Source: JBFELU01 sp041572755 (GTDB taxonomy: Bacteria > Actinomycetota > Acidimicrobiia > Spongiisociales > UBA11373). From it: a stretch of 64,000 nucleotides of DNA. The notes under the pieces are model-generated. The model saw only the letters and a program-made list of their open reading frames with translations. It ran no database searches and was not told the DNA's origin. A program made the position numbers and the translations under genes. This document shows, piece after piece, positions 17,272-25,256 of the stretch (position 1 is the stretch's first letter; every line of letters begins with the position of its first letter). The DNA is taken from NCBI GenBank assembly GCA_041572755.1, contig JBFFRY010000004.1, positions 55,165-119,164 of the forward strand, read 5' to 3'.

Positions 17272-19134
17272 ATGGCCACGCTGACCGCCGACACTCCCGC
17301 CCTGGAGGCCTCCGCCGGCCGCCGTGGTCTTTGGGCCTGGATCACCACCACCGATCACAAGCGGATCGGCATCCTCTACGGCATCACCGCCATCTTCTTC
17401 TTCGTCGTCGGTGGTATCGAGGCGTTGCTCATCCGGCTCCAGCTGGCGACGCCCAACGGAGAGGTGTTGTCGGCCGACGCCTACAACCAGATGTTCACGA
17501 TGCACGCCACCACGATGGTCTTCCTGGTGGTGATGCCGCTGTCGGCGGCCTTCGCCAACTACTTCCTCCCGCTGCAGCTGGGGGCTCGGGACGTCGCTTT
17601 TCCCCGTCTCAACGCCCTGTCCTATTGGATCTTCTTCTTCGGCGGAGTGTTCCTCACCGTCTCATTCTTCGTCGGGGGCGCTCCCGACGGTGGCTGGTTC
17701 GGGTACGCCCCGCTCTCGACCCAGATCGACGAGGTAGTGCGGATGGACTACTGGGCGCTCGGTCTGCAGATCCTCGGCGTCGCTTCGATCGCCTCGTCCG
17801 TGAACTTCATCACCACGGTCCTCACGATGCGGGCGCCCGGCATGACGCTGATGAGGATGCCGGTCTTCTCCTGGATGACCTTCGTGGTTGCCTTCCTGCT
17901 GTTGTTCTCGCTGCCGATGGTGGCCGTCGGTCTCTTCCAGGTCTTCTTCGATCGGAACCTCGGAGCGCTCTTCTTCGATGCCGCCGGGGGAGGTGACCCG
18001 GTCCTGTGGCAGCACCTTTTCTGGTTGTTCGGCCACCCCGAGGTCTACGTGCTCATCCTGCCCGCCATGGGCATCGTTTCGGAGGTCCTTCCGACCTTCT
18101 CCCGAAAGCCGCTGTTCGGACGCACCTTCGTGATCTTCTCCGGCATCGCCATCGGGTTCATGGGATTCGGGGTGTGGGCCCATCACATGTTCACGACCGG
18201 TCTGGGTCCGGTCGCCGAGGCGGCCTTCGCCCTGACCACGATGTTCATCGCGGTGCCGACCGGCGTGAAGATCTTCAATTGGCTGGGGACCGTCTGGGGC
18301 GGTTCGGTCCGCTTGAACTCTTCGATGCTGTTCGCCTTGGGCTTCATCGCCCTCTTCGTGGTCGGAGGGCTCTCCGGGGTCACTCACTCCATCGTGCCGG
18401 CCGACAGTCAGCAGCACGACAGCTATTACGTCGTGGCCCACTTCCATTACGTGCTGTTCGGGGGGGCGATCTTCGGGATCTTCTCGGGGATCTATTACTG
18501 GTTCCCCAAGGTCACCGGGCGGCTCCTCGGAGAGGGCCTCGGCAAGTGGAACTTCTGGCTGATGTTCATCGGCATGAACCTGACCTTCGCTCCGATGCAC
18601 ATGCTCGGCCTCAACGGCATGCCCCGACGGACCTACCGCTATGCCGAGGGCCTGGGCTTCGACCTCTGGAACCTGGTGGCCACGGTCGGGTCTTTGATCC
18701 TCGCCGTCGGTGTCCTGCTCTTCCTGGTGAACGCTTTCCGTTCCTATCGGAGAGGTGAGGAGGCCGGCCCCGACCCGTGGGACGGCCGGACCTTGGAGTG
18801 GGCCACGTCGTCACCGCCGCCGGAGCACAACTTCGATCGGATACCCGCGGTCGAAGCCGAAGACGACTTCTGGCATCAGAAGTATGCCGAGGATGCCGAA
18901 GGCCGGGCGGTGCCGCGTTCCGACGTTGCCGGCGTTGCCGAGGGACCGGAGGAGGGAATCCATCTCCCCTCGCCGTCCTTCTATCCGGTGTTGAGTGCGT
19001 TCGGGATGTTCGTGACTCTCATGGGTCTCGTCTACGTACCCTGGGGCATCATTGCATCGGCGGCCGGTGTCGTGATCACGCTGTGGGGCCTGTTCGGGTG
19101 GTCGATGGAACCCCTCGTGAAGGAGGCCCACTGA
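17272..19134 (+). CDS. ctaD: Cytochrome c oxidase subunit I, extended C-terminus
   Basis: 620 residues, longer than typical actinobacterial CtaD (about 550-580). The 12-helix haem-copper core is clear: TTDHKRIGILY, MHATTMVFLVVMP, GHPEVYVLILPAMGIVSE (haem a3/CuB region) and AHFHYVLFGG. After the core, a hydrophilic linker (about 500-560) leads to LPSPSFYPVLSAFGMFVTLMGLVY and a second hydrophobic hairpin helix. These resemble the small two-helix accessory subunit found as CtaF or a COX4-like protein elsewhere. It oxidises cytochrome c and reduces O2 while pumping protons. GGAGGG precedes the ATG. Its TGA shares one base with the ctaE ATG. Confidence 0.95.
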   Translation: MATLTADTPALEASAGRRGLWAWITTTDHKRIGILYGITAIFFFVVGGIEALLIRLQLATPNGEVLSADAYNQMFTMHATTMVFLVVMPLSAAFANYFLPLQLGARDVAFPRLNALSYWIFFFGGVFLTVSFFVGGAPDGGWFGYAPLSTQIDEVVRMDYWALGLQILGVASIASSVNFITTVLTMRAPGMTLMRMPVFSWMTFVVAFLLLFSLPMVAVGLFQVFFDRNLGALFFDAAGGGDPVLWQHLFWLFGHPEVYVLILPAMGIVSEVLPTFSRKPLFGRTFVIFSGIAIGFMGFGVWAHHMFTTGLGPVAEAAFALTTMFIAVPTGVKIFNWLGTVWGGSVRLNSSMLFALGFIALFVVGGLSGVTHSIVPADSQQHDSYYVVAHFHYVLFGGAIFGIFSGIYYWFPKVTGRLLGEGLGKWNFWLMFIGMNLTFAPMHMLGLNGMPRRTYRYAEGLGFDLWNLVATVGSLILAVGVLLFLVNAFRSYRRGEEAGPDPWDGRTLEWATSSPPPEHNFDRIPAVEAEDDFWHQKYAEDAEGRAVPRSDVAGVAEGPEEGIHLPSPSFYPVLSAFGMFVTLMGLVYVPWGIIASAAGVVITLWGLFGWSMEPLVKEAH

Positions 19135-19727
19135 TGGCCGCCGACACCATCACCACCGAGGAGCATCATCCCGATCCGGACGTGATGCGGAAGACCGCCA
19201 TGTGGGCCTTCCTCGGCTCCGAGGTGCTGTTCTTCGGATCGCTGATCACGACGTTCCTGCTGTACCGGACGAGGGTGGGCGACGGGCCCGGCCCGGCCGA
19301 CATCTTCGATGTTCCCTTCACCTCGATCAGCTCGTTCGTGCTGCTGATGAGTTCGCTGACGATGGTGCTGGCCCATCACGCCGCCGGGCGCCGCGACTGG
19401 CGGAGGATGCGGGTGTGGCTGGTGGCCACCTCCCTGCTGGGCATCGTGTTCCTCTCCGGCCAGGCCTTCGAGTTCTCCGAGTTCGTGCACGAGGGACTCA
19501 CCATCTCGACCAGCCCCTTTGCCTCTTCGTTCTACCTGCTCACCTCGTTCCACGGGGCCCACGTCGCCATCGGTGTGCTCATGCTGCTGGCCACCGCCCT
19601 CATGTCGTGGACCGGGAAGCTGCGGCCCGGTGAGGGGATGAACGTCGAAGCGGTCGGGCTCTACTGGCACTTCGTCGATATCGTGTGGATTGTGATCTTC
19701 ACGGTTGTCTACCTGCTCCAGGTGTAG
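19134..19727 (+). CDS. ctaE: Cytochrome c oxidase subunit III
   Basis: 197 residues, five or so membrane helices. WAFLGSEVLFFGSLITTFLLYR is the conserved first helix, and the C-terminal YLLTSFHGAHVAIGVLMLL and GLYWHFVDIVWIVIFTVVYL match subunit III of haem-copper oxidases. It stabilises subunit I. The ATG overlaps the ctaD stop (TGATG), with AAGGAGG 8 nt upstream, which implies translational coupling. Confidence 0.94.
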   Translation: MAADTITTEEHHPDPDVMRKTAMWAFLGSEVLFFGSLITTFLLYRTRVGDGPGPADIFDVPFTSISSFVLLMSSLTMVLAHHAAGRRDWRRMRVWLVATSLLGIVFLSGQAFEFSEFVHEGLTISTSPFASSFYLLTSFHGAHVAIGVLMLLATALMSWTGKLRPGEGMNVEAVGLYWHFVDIVWIVIFTVVYLLQV

Positions 19728-19729
19728 CG

Positions 19730-20029
19730 ATGAGCGAAGCAGCCCACCGCCGCCACCCCACCCCGCGCGACTACTGGATGATCGCCGGCGTTCTGTTCGT
19801 GATCACCGCCGTCGAGGTCGTCGTCACCTACATCGACGCCCTGGACGACGTGCTGGCACCGATCCTCATCGTGCTCTCGGCGGCGAAGTTCTTCCTGGTC
19901 GTGGCCTGGTTCATGCACCTGAGGTTCGAGGCAAAGCGCTATCGCAGGCTTTTCCTCATCGGGCTGGTGTCGGCCCCAATCCTGTTCGGGGCCGTCTTGC
20001 TCACCTTTGGTGTGCTGATCGGGGACTGA
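19730..20029 (+). CDS. Cytochrome c oxidase subunit IV (prokaryotic COX4 type)
   Basis: 99 residues with three hydrophobic helices: YWMIAGVLFVITAVEVVVTYI, ILIVLSAAKFFLVVAWFMHLRFE and FLIGLVSAPILFGAVLLTFGVLI. The KFFLVVAWFMHL stretch is typical of the small CyoD/COX4-like subunit. The ATG (MSEAAHRRHPTPRDYW) lies 2 nt after the ctaE stop. It probably helps oxidase assembly or stability. Confidence 0.88.
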   Translation: MSEAAHRRHPTPRDYWMIAGVLFVITAVEVVVTYIDALDDVLAPILIVLSAAKFFLVVAWFMHLRFEAKRYRRLFLIGLVSAPILFGAVLLTFGVLIGD

Positions 20030-20032
20030 GGG

Positions 20033-20863
20033 GTGGCGGCCCCACCGACGATCGGCCTCGGGGACATCCCCTTCCATCTCCACGGCGACACCCTCGCCGT
20101 CCTCCTCACGCTGGCGGCCGGGTACGTCTACGGGGTGCGGCGGCTGGCTCCCCGCTACGCACCGGCCTCCGAGCCGGCGGTCACCCGGCGCCAGGTCGCC
20201 TGGTTCGCCGGGGGGTTGTTGCTCTTTGCAGTGGTTCGCTCGTGGCCCGTCCACGACATCGGTGACTCGAGCCTCTTCACCTTCCACATGATCGAGCACC
20301 TTGTGCTCACCCTGGGGGTGCCTCCGATGCTGCTCCGGGGGACGCCGTGGTGGCTCTTGCGGCTCCTGGTGCGGCCCATCCTCCCGGCGTTGCGGGTCCT
20401 GACGAAACCGTTCGTGGCGCTCGTGCTCTTCAACACGGCGCTGGCGGTGGCCCACGTCCCCGCCGTCGTCGAGCTCATGCTCACCTCGGAAGCGGCCCAC
20501 CTCGGGCTGCACGCCTTGTTGATGGTCACGGCCACCCTCATGTGGTGGCCGGTGATCGGACCGATACCCGATCTCCCCCGCCTCGCTCCCTTCATGGCCA
20601 TGGGCTACATGTTCCTGCAGTCGCTGGTGCCCACCGTGCCGGCCTCCTTCCTGACCTTCGCCAGCGGTCCGGTCTACCCCGTCTACGCCGATCTTCCCCG
20701 GCTGTGGGGCCTCTCCGTGCTCGACGATCAACTGATCGCCGGTCTCCTCATGAAGATCGGGGGCGGGCTGCTGCTGTGGGCCGTGATCGCCACGATCTGG
20801 TTCCTGTGGGCGGCCGAGGAGGAGAGGGCCACGCGCCGACCCACGGTCGGACCCCGGGCGTGA
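20033..20863 (+). CDS. ctaG: Cytochrome oxidase assembly protein, CtaG family
   Basis: 276 residues, about seven membrane helices. The conserved His-rich membrane motif FTFHMIEHLVLTLGVPPMLLRG and the later HLGLHALLMVTATLMWWPVIGP are typical of the caa3_CtaG family, linked to copper insertion or assembly of aa3/caa3 oxidases. The C-terminal DDQLIAGLLMKIGGGLLLW is also conserved. GTG at 20033 follows the subunit IV stop by 3 nt. It is the last gene of the operon, followed by a hairpin. Confidence 0.88.
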   Translation: MAAPPTIGLGDIPFHLHGDTLAVLLTLAAGYVYGVRRLAPRYAPASEPAVTRRQVAWFAGGLLLFAVVRSWPVHDIGDSSLFTFHMIEHLVLTLGVPPMLLRGTPWWLLRLLVRPILPALRVLTKPFVALVLFNTALAVAHVPAVVELMLTSEAAHLGLHALLMVTATLMWWPVIGPIPDLPRLAPFMAMGYMFLQSLVPTVPASFLTFASGPVYPVYADLPRLWGLSVLDDQLIAGLLMKIGGGLLLWAVIATIWFLWAAEEERATRRPTVGPRA

Positions 20864-20868
20864 ACCGG

Positions 20869-20893
20869 ACCGTCGCCGTGGTCCGGCGACGGT
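20869..20893 (+). terminator. Hairpin after ctaG
   Basis: A perfect 9-bp stem ACCGTCGCC / GGCGACGGT with a 7-nt loop starts 5 nt after the ctaG stop. There is no T-run, so it may end transcription weakly or protect the 3' end. Confidence 0.5.
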
Positions 20894-21044
20894 GATCGCC
20901 TCGTATTCGTTCCCGGCCTCGGCTCCTCCTGGTGGGAGCGCCCCTGAGTTCCGAGCACCTCGTGACCGGCGAGCCTATCCGGGCGACCCCGGATCGAGCG
21001 GCCTGCCGATAGCCGAAATCATGCAGGGCGCCGGCCGAGCAGCG

Positions 21045-21755
21045 CTACTGCCCGCCGTCGTTGCGGCGGGGTGGATTGGCGGCGATGATCACCGCACCGA
21101 TCAGGACCACGGCCCCGACCCCGCCGAAGAGCACCAGCGCCGCCTCGTGAGAGGCATCGAGCAGGATCTTCGCCAGCCCGGCCACCAACAGACCGCCGGC
21201 GACGACGGCGAGAAGGGGCAGGCCCACGGCGACCAGGGCCTCCCGCAGGAACGAGAGTCGTGACGGCCACGCCTCCCCGCCGAGGGCCAGCGTCTCGGGT
21301 CGGGCCAGTCGTTCGACGGTGCCGCCGACGACGGCTCCGGTCACGGCACCGGTGGTCAAGGCCACGATCGAGGCGCGGAAGACCGAGACCGTGACGACCT
21401 CGGCGGAGATGTCGGCGGCGAGCCCCAGACCGGCTCGAGCGGCGGCGAATCCGACCAGCGTCCCGACCACCGTTCCCACCGTGATCATGGGGATCGGCGC
21501 CAACGAGGGCTTCCCGGGATCGGCCTCGCGGCCCACCGCGTAGCCGACGGCACCGAGCAGCGCCCCTCCGACCGCGGCGGCGATCGCAATGAGGAGGTGC
21601 ATCGCTCCCTCGCCGACCACGAACAGGGCGGTGCCGCCTTCGGTGGTCACGCCGCCGTCGAGGAGACGGGAAGCCGCAATCGCCGGCACGGCCGTGCCGA
21701 GCACGGCACCGATGCCGGCTCCAACGATCATGGCGGTCCAGGTTCGACCTCGCAC
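21045..21755 (-). CDS. Gly/Ala-rich polytopic membrane protein
   Basis: 236 residues, mostly hydrophobic, with about six predicted helices rich in glycine and alanine (MIVGAGIGAVLGTAVPAIAA, AIAAAVGGALLGAVGYAV, TVGTVVGTLVGFAAARAG and others). It ends with a charged tail, NPPRRNDGGQ. No family signature is recognised. The GTG start has TGAGGAACC upstream and lies 6 nt after the stop of the 57-residue gene, so it is the third gene of a minus-strand operon that begins at 22879. Confidence 0.7.
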   Translation of the reverse strand: MRGRTWTAMIVGAGIGAVLGTAVPAIAASRLLDGGVTTEGGTALFVVGEGAMHLLIAIAAAVGGALLGAVGYAVGREADPGKPSLAPIPMITVGTVVGTLVGFAAARAGLGLAADISAEVVTVSVFRASIVALTTGAVTGAVVGGTVERLARPETLALGGEAWPSRLSFLREALVAVGLPLLAVVAGGLLVAGLAKILLDASHEAALVLFGGVGAVVLIGAVIIAANPPRRNDGGQ

Positions 21756-21761
21756 GGTTCC

Positions 21762-21935
21762 TCAGGGGTCGTCGCGGCGGGTCATGTTAGTGCCGGGCTC
21801 ACCGTCGGTTCCCTCGTCGCGTCGGGCCCGCTTCTCCGCCCAGCGGATCCAGACCACCGTCACCACTGCGGGGACCACGAAGTAGAGGATCTCGTCCCAG
21901 CCCCAAGAGTGCGCCAGGAGGGGCGGGTATGCCAC
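21762..21935 (-). CDS. Small single-helix membrane protein
   Basis: 57 residues. The sequence has one membrane helix (DEILYFVVPAVVTVVWIRWAE) followed by a very charged tail (KRARRDEGTDGEPG). GTG at 21935 lies 2 nt after the stop of the upstream gene, and no other start gives a sensible protein. The function is unknown. The tight spacing with both neighbours supports a real co-translated gene. Confidence 0.65.
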   Translation of the reverse strand: MAYPPLLAHSWGWDEILYFVVPAVVTVVWIRWAEKRARRDEGTDGEPGTNMTRRDDP

Positions 21936-21937
21936 CG

Positions 21938-22879
21938 TCAGGTGGTGCAGGAGTCCGGAGAGTAGATGCCGGTGACCAGGGCCTCGGCGTCCTGCGATTC
22001 CACCGGACCCCACAGCAGCAGTTCGCCGCCGCGCTGCGACCGCAGTTCGAAGGTGAGTCCGGCACCGGGGTCGATCACGTACTCGATCACGAATCCGCTG
22101 TACACCGTCTCCAATTGACCGACGGTGTCACCGACCCGAAGCCCGCTCAGTGTGGACATGTCACGGGTGGGTGACGTGAGCCCTCCGTAGCGGAGATCCA
22201 TGCGGTAGGACGCGAAGGTGGAGGAGTCGGGCTCGCCGCGAACGACGATGTTGAGCGGACCCCACTGGACTACCCGGATCGAGTCGCCGGCACACTCCCC
22301 GAACGACCCGCTGCCGACGATGAATCCGGTGTCCTGGGTGGGCGCCCCAAAGGTCGAGGCGAACCGGCCGAGCACCTCGTCGGCCGGGTCGCCGAAATCG
22401 AGCGGCCCGATGTCGTTCGACGACATCGTCAGCTCGGCGATCGGGATCGGGTCCCCGACGGGCACGATCTCGGCGGTGGCGCTGGTATCGGGCAAGGTCA
22501 CAGTGGTCGGGGTCGAACCGTCTTCGGTGGCGGATGTCGTGGCGGTGGTTCCGTCTCCGGTGGCGGATGTCGTGGCGGTGGTTCCGTCTCCGGTGGCGAC
22601 GGTGGTGTCGGTGGGGGCTGTGGTCGAGGCGGCTCCGGCCTCGTCGTCGGGGGCGAAGAGGCCGAACGCGATCACGCTCACCGCGATCAGCACCGCCGCC
22701 AGGGCGAGTCCGACGAGCCAGGGGTTCGGCTGGCCTCCGCCCCGATAGGGCTGGGCTCCCCGTGCCTGCACGCGGCGCGGCGTCGGATCGGCGGAGAAGC
22801 TGGAGTCGAAGCGGGGAAAGGCCTCGTCGCCGGCCTCTTCACCGAGTTGCTGCGGAAATCTCGGTGGCTGATCGTCCAC
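21938..22879 (-). CDS. Membrane-anchored protein with Thr-rich linker
   Basis: About 313 residues. A hydrophilic N-terminus precedes one membrane helix (NPWLVGLALAAVLIAVSVIAFGLF). A low-complexity linker of TTATTSATGDG-type repeats follows, then a globular extracytoplasmic domain with a Cys pair (GECAGDS and SPDSCTT). GTG at 22909 is possible, but it lies only 1 nt after a TACCAT -10 box, upstream of the expected transcription start. GTG at 22879, with GGGAG before it, is therefore preferred. The function is unknown. It is the first gene of a three-gene membrane operon. Confidence 0.65.
   Translation of the reverse strand: MDDQPPRFPQQLGEEAGDEAFPRFDSSFSADPTPRRVQARGAQPYRGGGQPNPWLVGLALAAVLIAVSVIAFGLFAPDDEAGAASTTAPTDTTVATGDGTTATTSATGDGTTATTSATEDGSTPTTVTLPDTSATAEIVPVGDPIPIAELTMSSNDIGPLDFGDPADEVLGRFASTFGAPTQDTGFIVGSGSFGECAGDSIRVVQWGPLNIVVRGEPDSSTFASYRMDLRYGGLTSPTRDMSTLSGLRVGDTVGQLETVYSGFVIEYVIDPGAGLTFELRSQRGGELLLWGPVESQDAEALVTGIYSPDSCTT
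22528..22593. repeat. Two tandem 33-bp repeats in the linker
   Basis: Two exact 33-bp copies lie head to tail and encode the repeated TTATTSATGDG linker segment. A partial third copy follows. They are in frame, so copy-number change would only alter linker length. Confidence 0.85.
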
Positions 22880-22910
22880 GGCCTGTCGGTTCTCCCGATG
22901 GGTTGCCACG

Positions 22911-22916
22911 ATGGTA
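22911..22916 (-). promoter_or_regulatory. -10 box TACCAT of the membrane operon
   Basis: TACCAT on the minus strand. The expected start of transcription, about 7 nt downstream, lies between the two possible GTG starts and favours the one at 22879. Confidence 0.45.
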
Positions 22917-22948
22917 GGCGTTCTTGTCCTTTTGGCGTGTGAACCCCT

Positions 22949-24982
22949 TCAGGAGTCGAGCCGATCGGCGAGGGTCGCCGGGTCGGCGGTGGGCGACTCG
23001 CACACGAACTCTCGACACAGGTATGCCAGGGCCGCCTCGCCGGCGCTGCGACCGGCCAGGAGCGGCACGACCGTCTTCGGGTCGACCCCCGCTCCCCGGG
23101 CGACGAAGACGTCGGGCCGGTAGCGGGCGGCAACCACCTCGAGGATCGACCGGGTGACGGGGTGGTCGGGAGGCCCCACGATGGCGAGTTCCCGTGGTGG
23201 TGACAGGGCCACTGCGGCCACCGCCAGGAGGTGGCCAGCCGCCTGGGGATGACCGGCCATCAGCCGGCCCCCGAGGCGGAACAGCCGGTCGAGGCGGTCC
23301 CGGGCTGCCGGGTCGCCGGTGAACGCCATCAGGTAGAGCATGGCTTCCGCGGCCAGGGCGTTGTCGGAAGGGGTGGGGTTGTCGTAGAGGTTCTTGGGCC
23401 GGGCCACCAGGTCTTCGGCATCGCTCCCGGTGGCGAAGACTCCGCCGGCATCGTCATCCCAGAAGAGGTCGATCAGGTCGGTTGAGATGCTGGTTGCGGC
23501 CTCGTACCAAGCAGTGTCGCCGCCGGCTTCGTAGAGCGCGAAGAGCGCCACGGCCAGGGCGGCGTAATCCTCGGCGAAGGCGGGGATGTCTCCCCGTCCT
23601 CTGCGACGGGACCGCAGCAGGCGGCCGTCGGCACGTCGCATCTCCGCCAGCACCCAGCGGGCGGCGGTCTCGGCTTCCTCGAGATAGGAGGGCTCCTCGA
23701 GCGCCACGGCCGCCTCGGCGAAGGCGCGGATCGCATAGGCGTTCCAAGCACAGACGGCCTTGTCATCGAGACCCGGTCGCACTCGGCCTTGGCGGCGGGT
23801 GCGCAACGCCGTCGTGGCGTGCTCGATCGCCTCGGTTGCCTCTTCGGCGGTCAGACCCAGGGTTTCGGCGACGCGATCCGGCGTCATTCCCAGCGTGAGG
23901 ACGTTGGTTCCCTCGAAGTTGCCTTCCGGGGTCACCCCAAACGCCAGGGCGGCTGCCGCTGCGTATTCCTCGCCGACGACGGCGGTGAACTCCTCGTGGG
24001 TGAAGGTGTAGAAGAGCCCCTCTACACCCTCGGTGTCGGCGTCCTCAGCGGAGGCGAAACCTCCCTCGGGAAGACGGAGGTCCCGGAGCATGTAGTCGAG
24101 TGTGCTCCGGGCGATGCCTCGGAAGGTCGGGTTGCCGGTGACCTGGGCTGCCCGTGCGTAGAGACGAGCGAGGAGGGCGTTGTCGTAGAGCATCTTCTCG
24201 AAGTGGGGCACGCGCCAGTCGGCATCGACCGCGTAGCGGGCGAACCCTCCGCCGAGTCGATCGTGGATCCCTCCGCGGGCCATCGCCGTCAGCGTGTGCT
24301 CCAGCATGTCACCCGCCCGGGGGGCCCATTCGGCTCCGGTGACCCGAAGCAGGAACTCCAGGGTCGGTGCCTGGGGGAACTTGGGGGCGCCCCCGAATCC
24401 GCCCCGAACCGGGTCGTAGTTCGCCGCCAGGGCCTCGTAGGCATCCCGAAGGGTATCGATGTCGGGGAGATCGTCGGCCGGCGGGATCGTGCGCCGCACC
24501 GCGTCGAGCATTCGTTCGGCTTGGGTGGCGACGTCGTGGCGCCGATCGACCCACGCCTCGTGAATCGCGGTGAGGACCTTGCTGAATGAGGGCATGCCGT
24601 GCCGGTCCTCGCTGGGGAAGTAGGTTCCGGCGTAGAAGGGCCGTCCGTCCGGGGTGAGGAAGACGGTCATCGGCCATCCGCCTCGGCCGGTCATCGCCTG
24701 GACTGCGTCCATGTAGACCCGGTCGACGTCGGGCCGTTCCTCCCGATCGACCTTGACATTGACGAACCAGCGGTTCATCAGATCGGCAGTGGCCGGATCC
24801 TGGAACGACTCGTGGGCCATCACGTGACACCAGTGGCAAGCCGAGTAGCCCACGGAGAGGAGGATCGGCTTGTCCTCACGATGGGCCTCGGCGAAAGCCG
24901 CCTCACCCCACTCATGCCAGTGGACCGGGTTGTCGGCGTGCTGGAGGAGGTAGGGACTGGTGGCGTCGGCCAGGCGGTTCAT
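22949..24982 (-). CDS. YyaL-type thioredoxin-domain protein (DUF255)
   Basis: 677 residues. The N-terminal DUF255 thioredoxin-like domain has NRLADATSPYLLQHADNPVHWHEWGEEAF-type sequence and the invariant SVGYSACHWCHVMAHESF motif (a CxxC near residue 50). The rest forms an (alpha/alpha)6 barrel as in glycoside-hydrolase-like folds, with GGIHDRLGGGFARYAVDADWRVPHFEKMLYDNALLA. This is the family of B. subtilis YyaL and animal SPATA20; the cellular role is not established. ATG at 24982 is placed 7 nt after TACGGT (leaderless). Confidence 0.9.
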   Translation of the reverse strand: MNRLADATSPYLLQHADNPVHWHEWGEAAFAEAHREDKPILLSVGYSACHWCHVMAHESFQDPATADLMNRWFVNVKVDREERPDVDRVYMDAVQAMTGRGGWPMTVFLTPDGRPFYAGTYFPSEDRHGMPSFSKVLTAIHEAWVDRRHDVATQAERMLDAVRRTIPPADDLPDIDTLRDAYEALAANYDPVRGGFGGAPKFPQAPTLEFLLRVTGAEWAPRAGDMLEHTLTAMARGGIHDRLGGGFARYAVDADWRVPHFEKMLYDNALLARLYARAAQVTGNPTFRGIARSTLDYMLRDLRLPEGGFASAEDADTEGVEGLFYTFTHEEFTAVVGEEYAAAAALAFGVTPEGNFEGTNVLTLGMTPDRVAETLGLTAEEATEAIEHATTALRTRRQGRVRPGLDDKAVCAWNAYAIRAFAEAAVALEEPSYLEEAETAARWVLAEMRRADGRLLRSRRRGRGDIPAFAEDYAALAVALFALYEAGGDTAWYEAATSISTDLIDLFWDDDAGGVFATGSDAEDLVARPKNLYDNPTPSDNALAAEAMLYLMAFTGDPAARDRLDRLFRLGGRLMAGHPQAAGHLLAVAAVALSPPRELAIVGPPDHPVTRSILEVVAARYRPDVFVARGAGVDPKTVVPLLAGRSAGEAALAYLCREFVCESPTADPATLADRLDS

Positions 24983-24989
24983 CCGAGAC

Positions 24990-24995
24990 ACCGTA
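24990..24995 (-). promoter_or_regulatory. -10 box TACGGT, leaderless start of YyaL gene
   Basis: TACGGT, 7 nt before the ATG at 24982; no Shine-Dalgarno site. Confidence 0.55.
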
Positions 24996-25125
24996 GCCGG
25001 GGTGAGGGCCTGCGCCACCCCCCGGGACACGGTCGTGGACCCGTGTTCCGGGGTCGCAGCGAGTGGCGCAGAGGCGGGAATTCCAGGGCCATTTGGGGGG
25101 TTCACAAACGAGGACGACTATGACA

Positions 25126-25131
25126 TAGTGT
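25126..25131 (+). promoter_or_regulatory. Candidate -10 box of the sigma-factor gene
   Basis: TAGTGT, followed after 8 nt by GTG-ACC-TTG-TGA, a possible three-codon leaderless ORF that runs into the palindrome. The sigma gene itself begins about 120 nt further on. Confidence 0.35.
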
Positions 25132-25142
25132 GGTGTCCCGTG

Positions 25143-25166
25143 ACCTTGTGAAGCGTTTCACAAGGT
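25143..25166. promoter_or_regulatory. CRP-like palindrome upstream of sigma factor
   Basis: A perfect 10-bp inverted repeat (ACCTTGTGAA / TTCACAAGGT) with a 4-bp centre. Its core is TGTGA-N6-TCACA, the consensus of CRP/GlxR-type regulators. Centred about 23 bp downstream of the candidate -10 box, it would act as a block to transcription. An RNA hairpin in the leader is the alternative. Confidence 0.6.
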
Positions 25167-25256
25167 CCGGTGGGGGAGGCAACCGGCCCTGGGCTGGGAG
25201 TCGGGGCTCCCCGAAACCCGAACGGCGATGCGAGGACACCCGGGAGAGGACGACAC

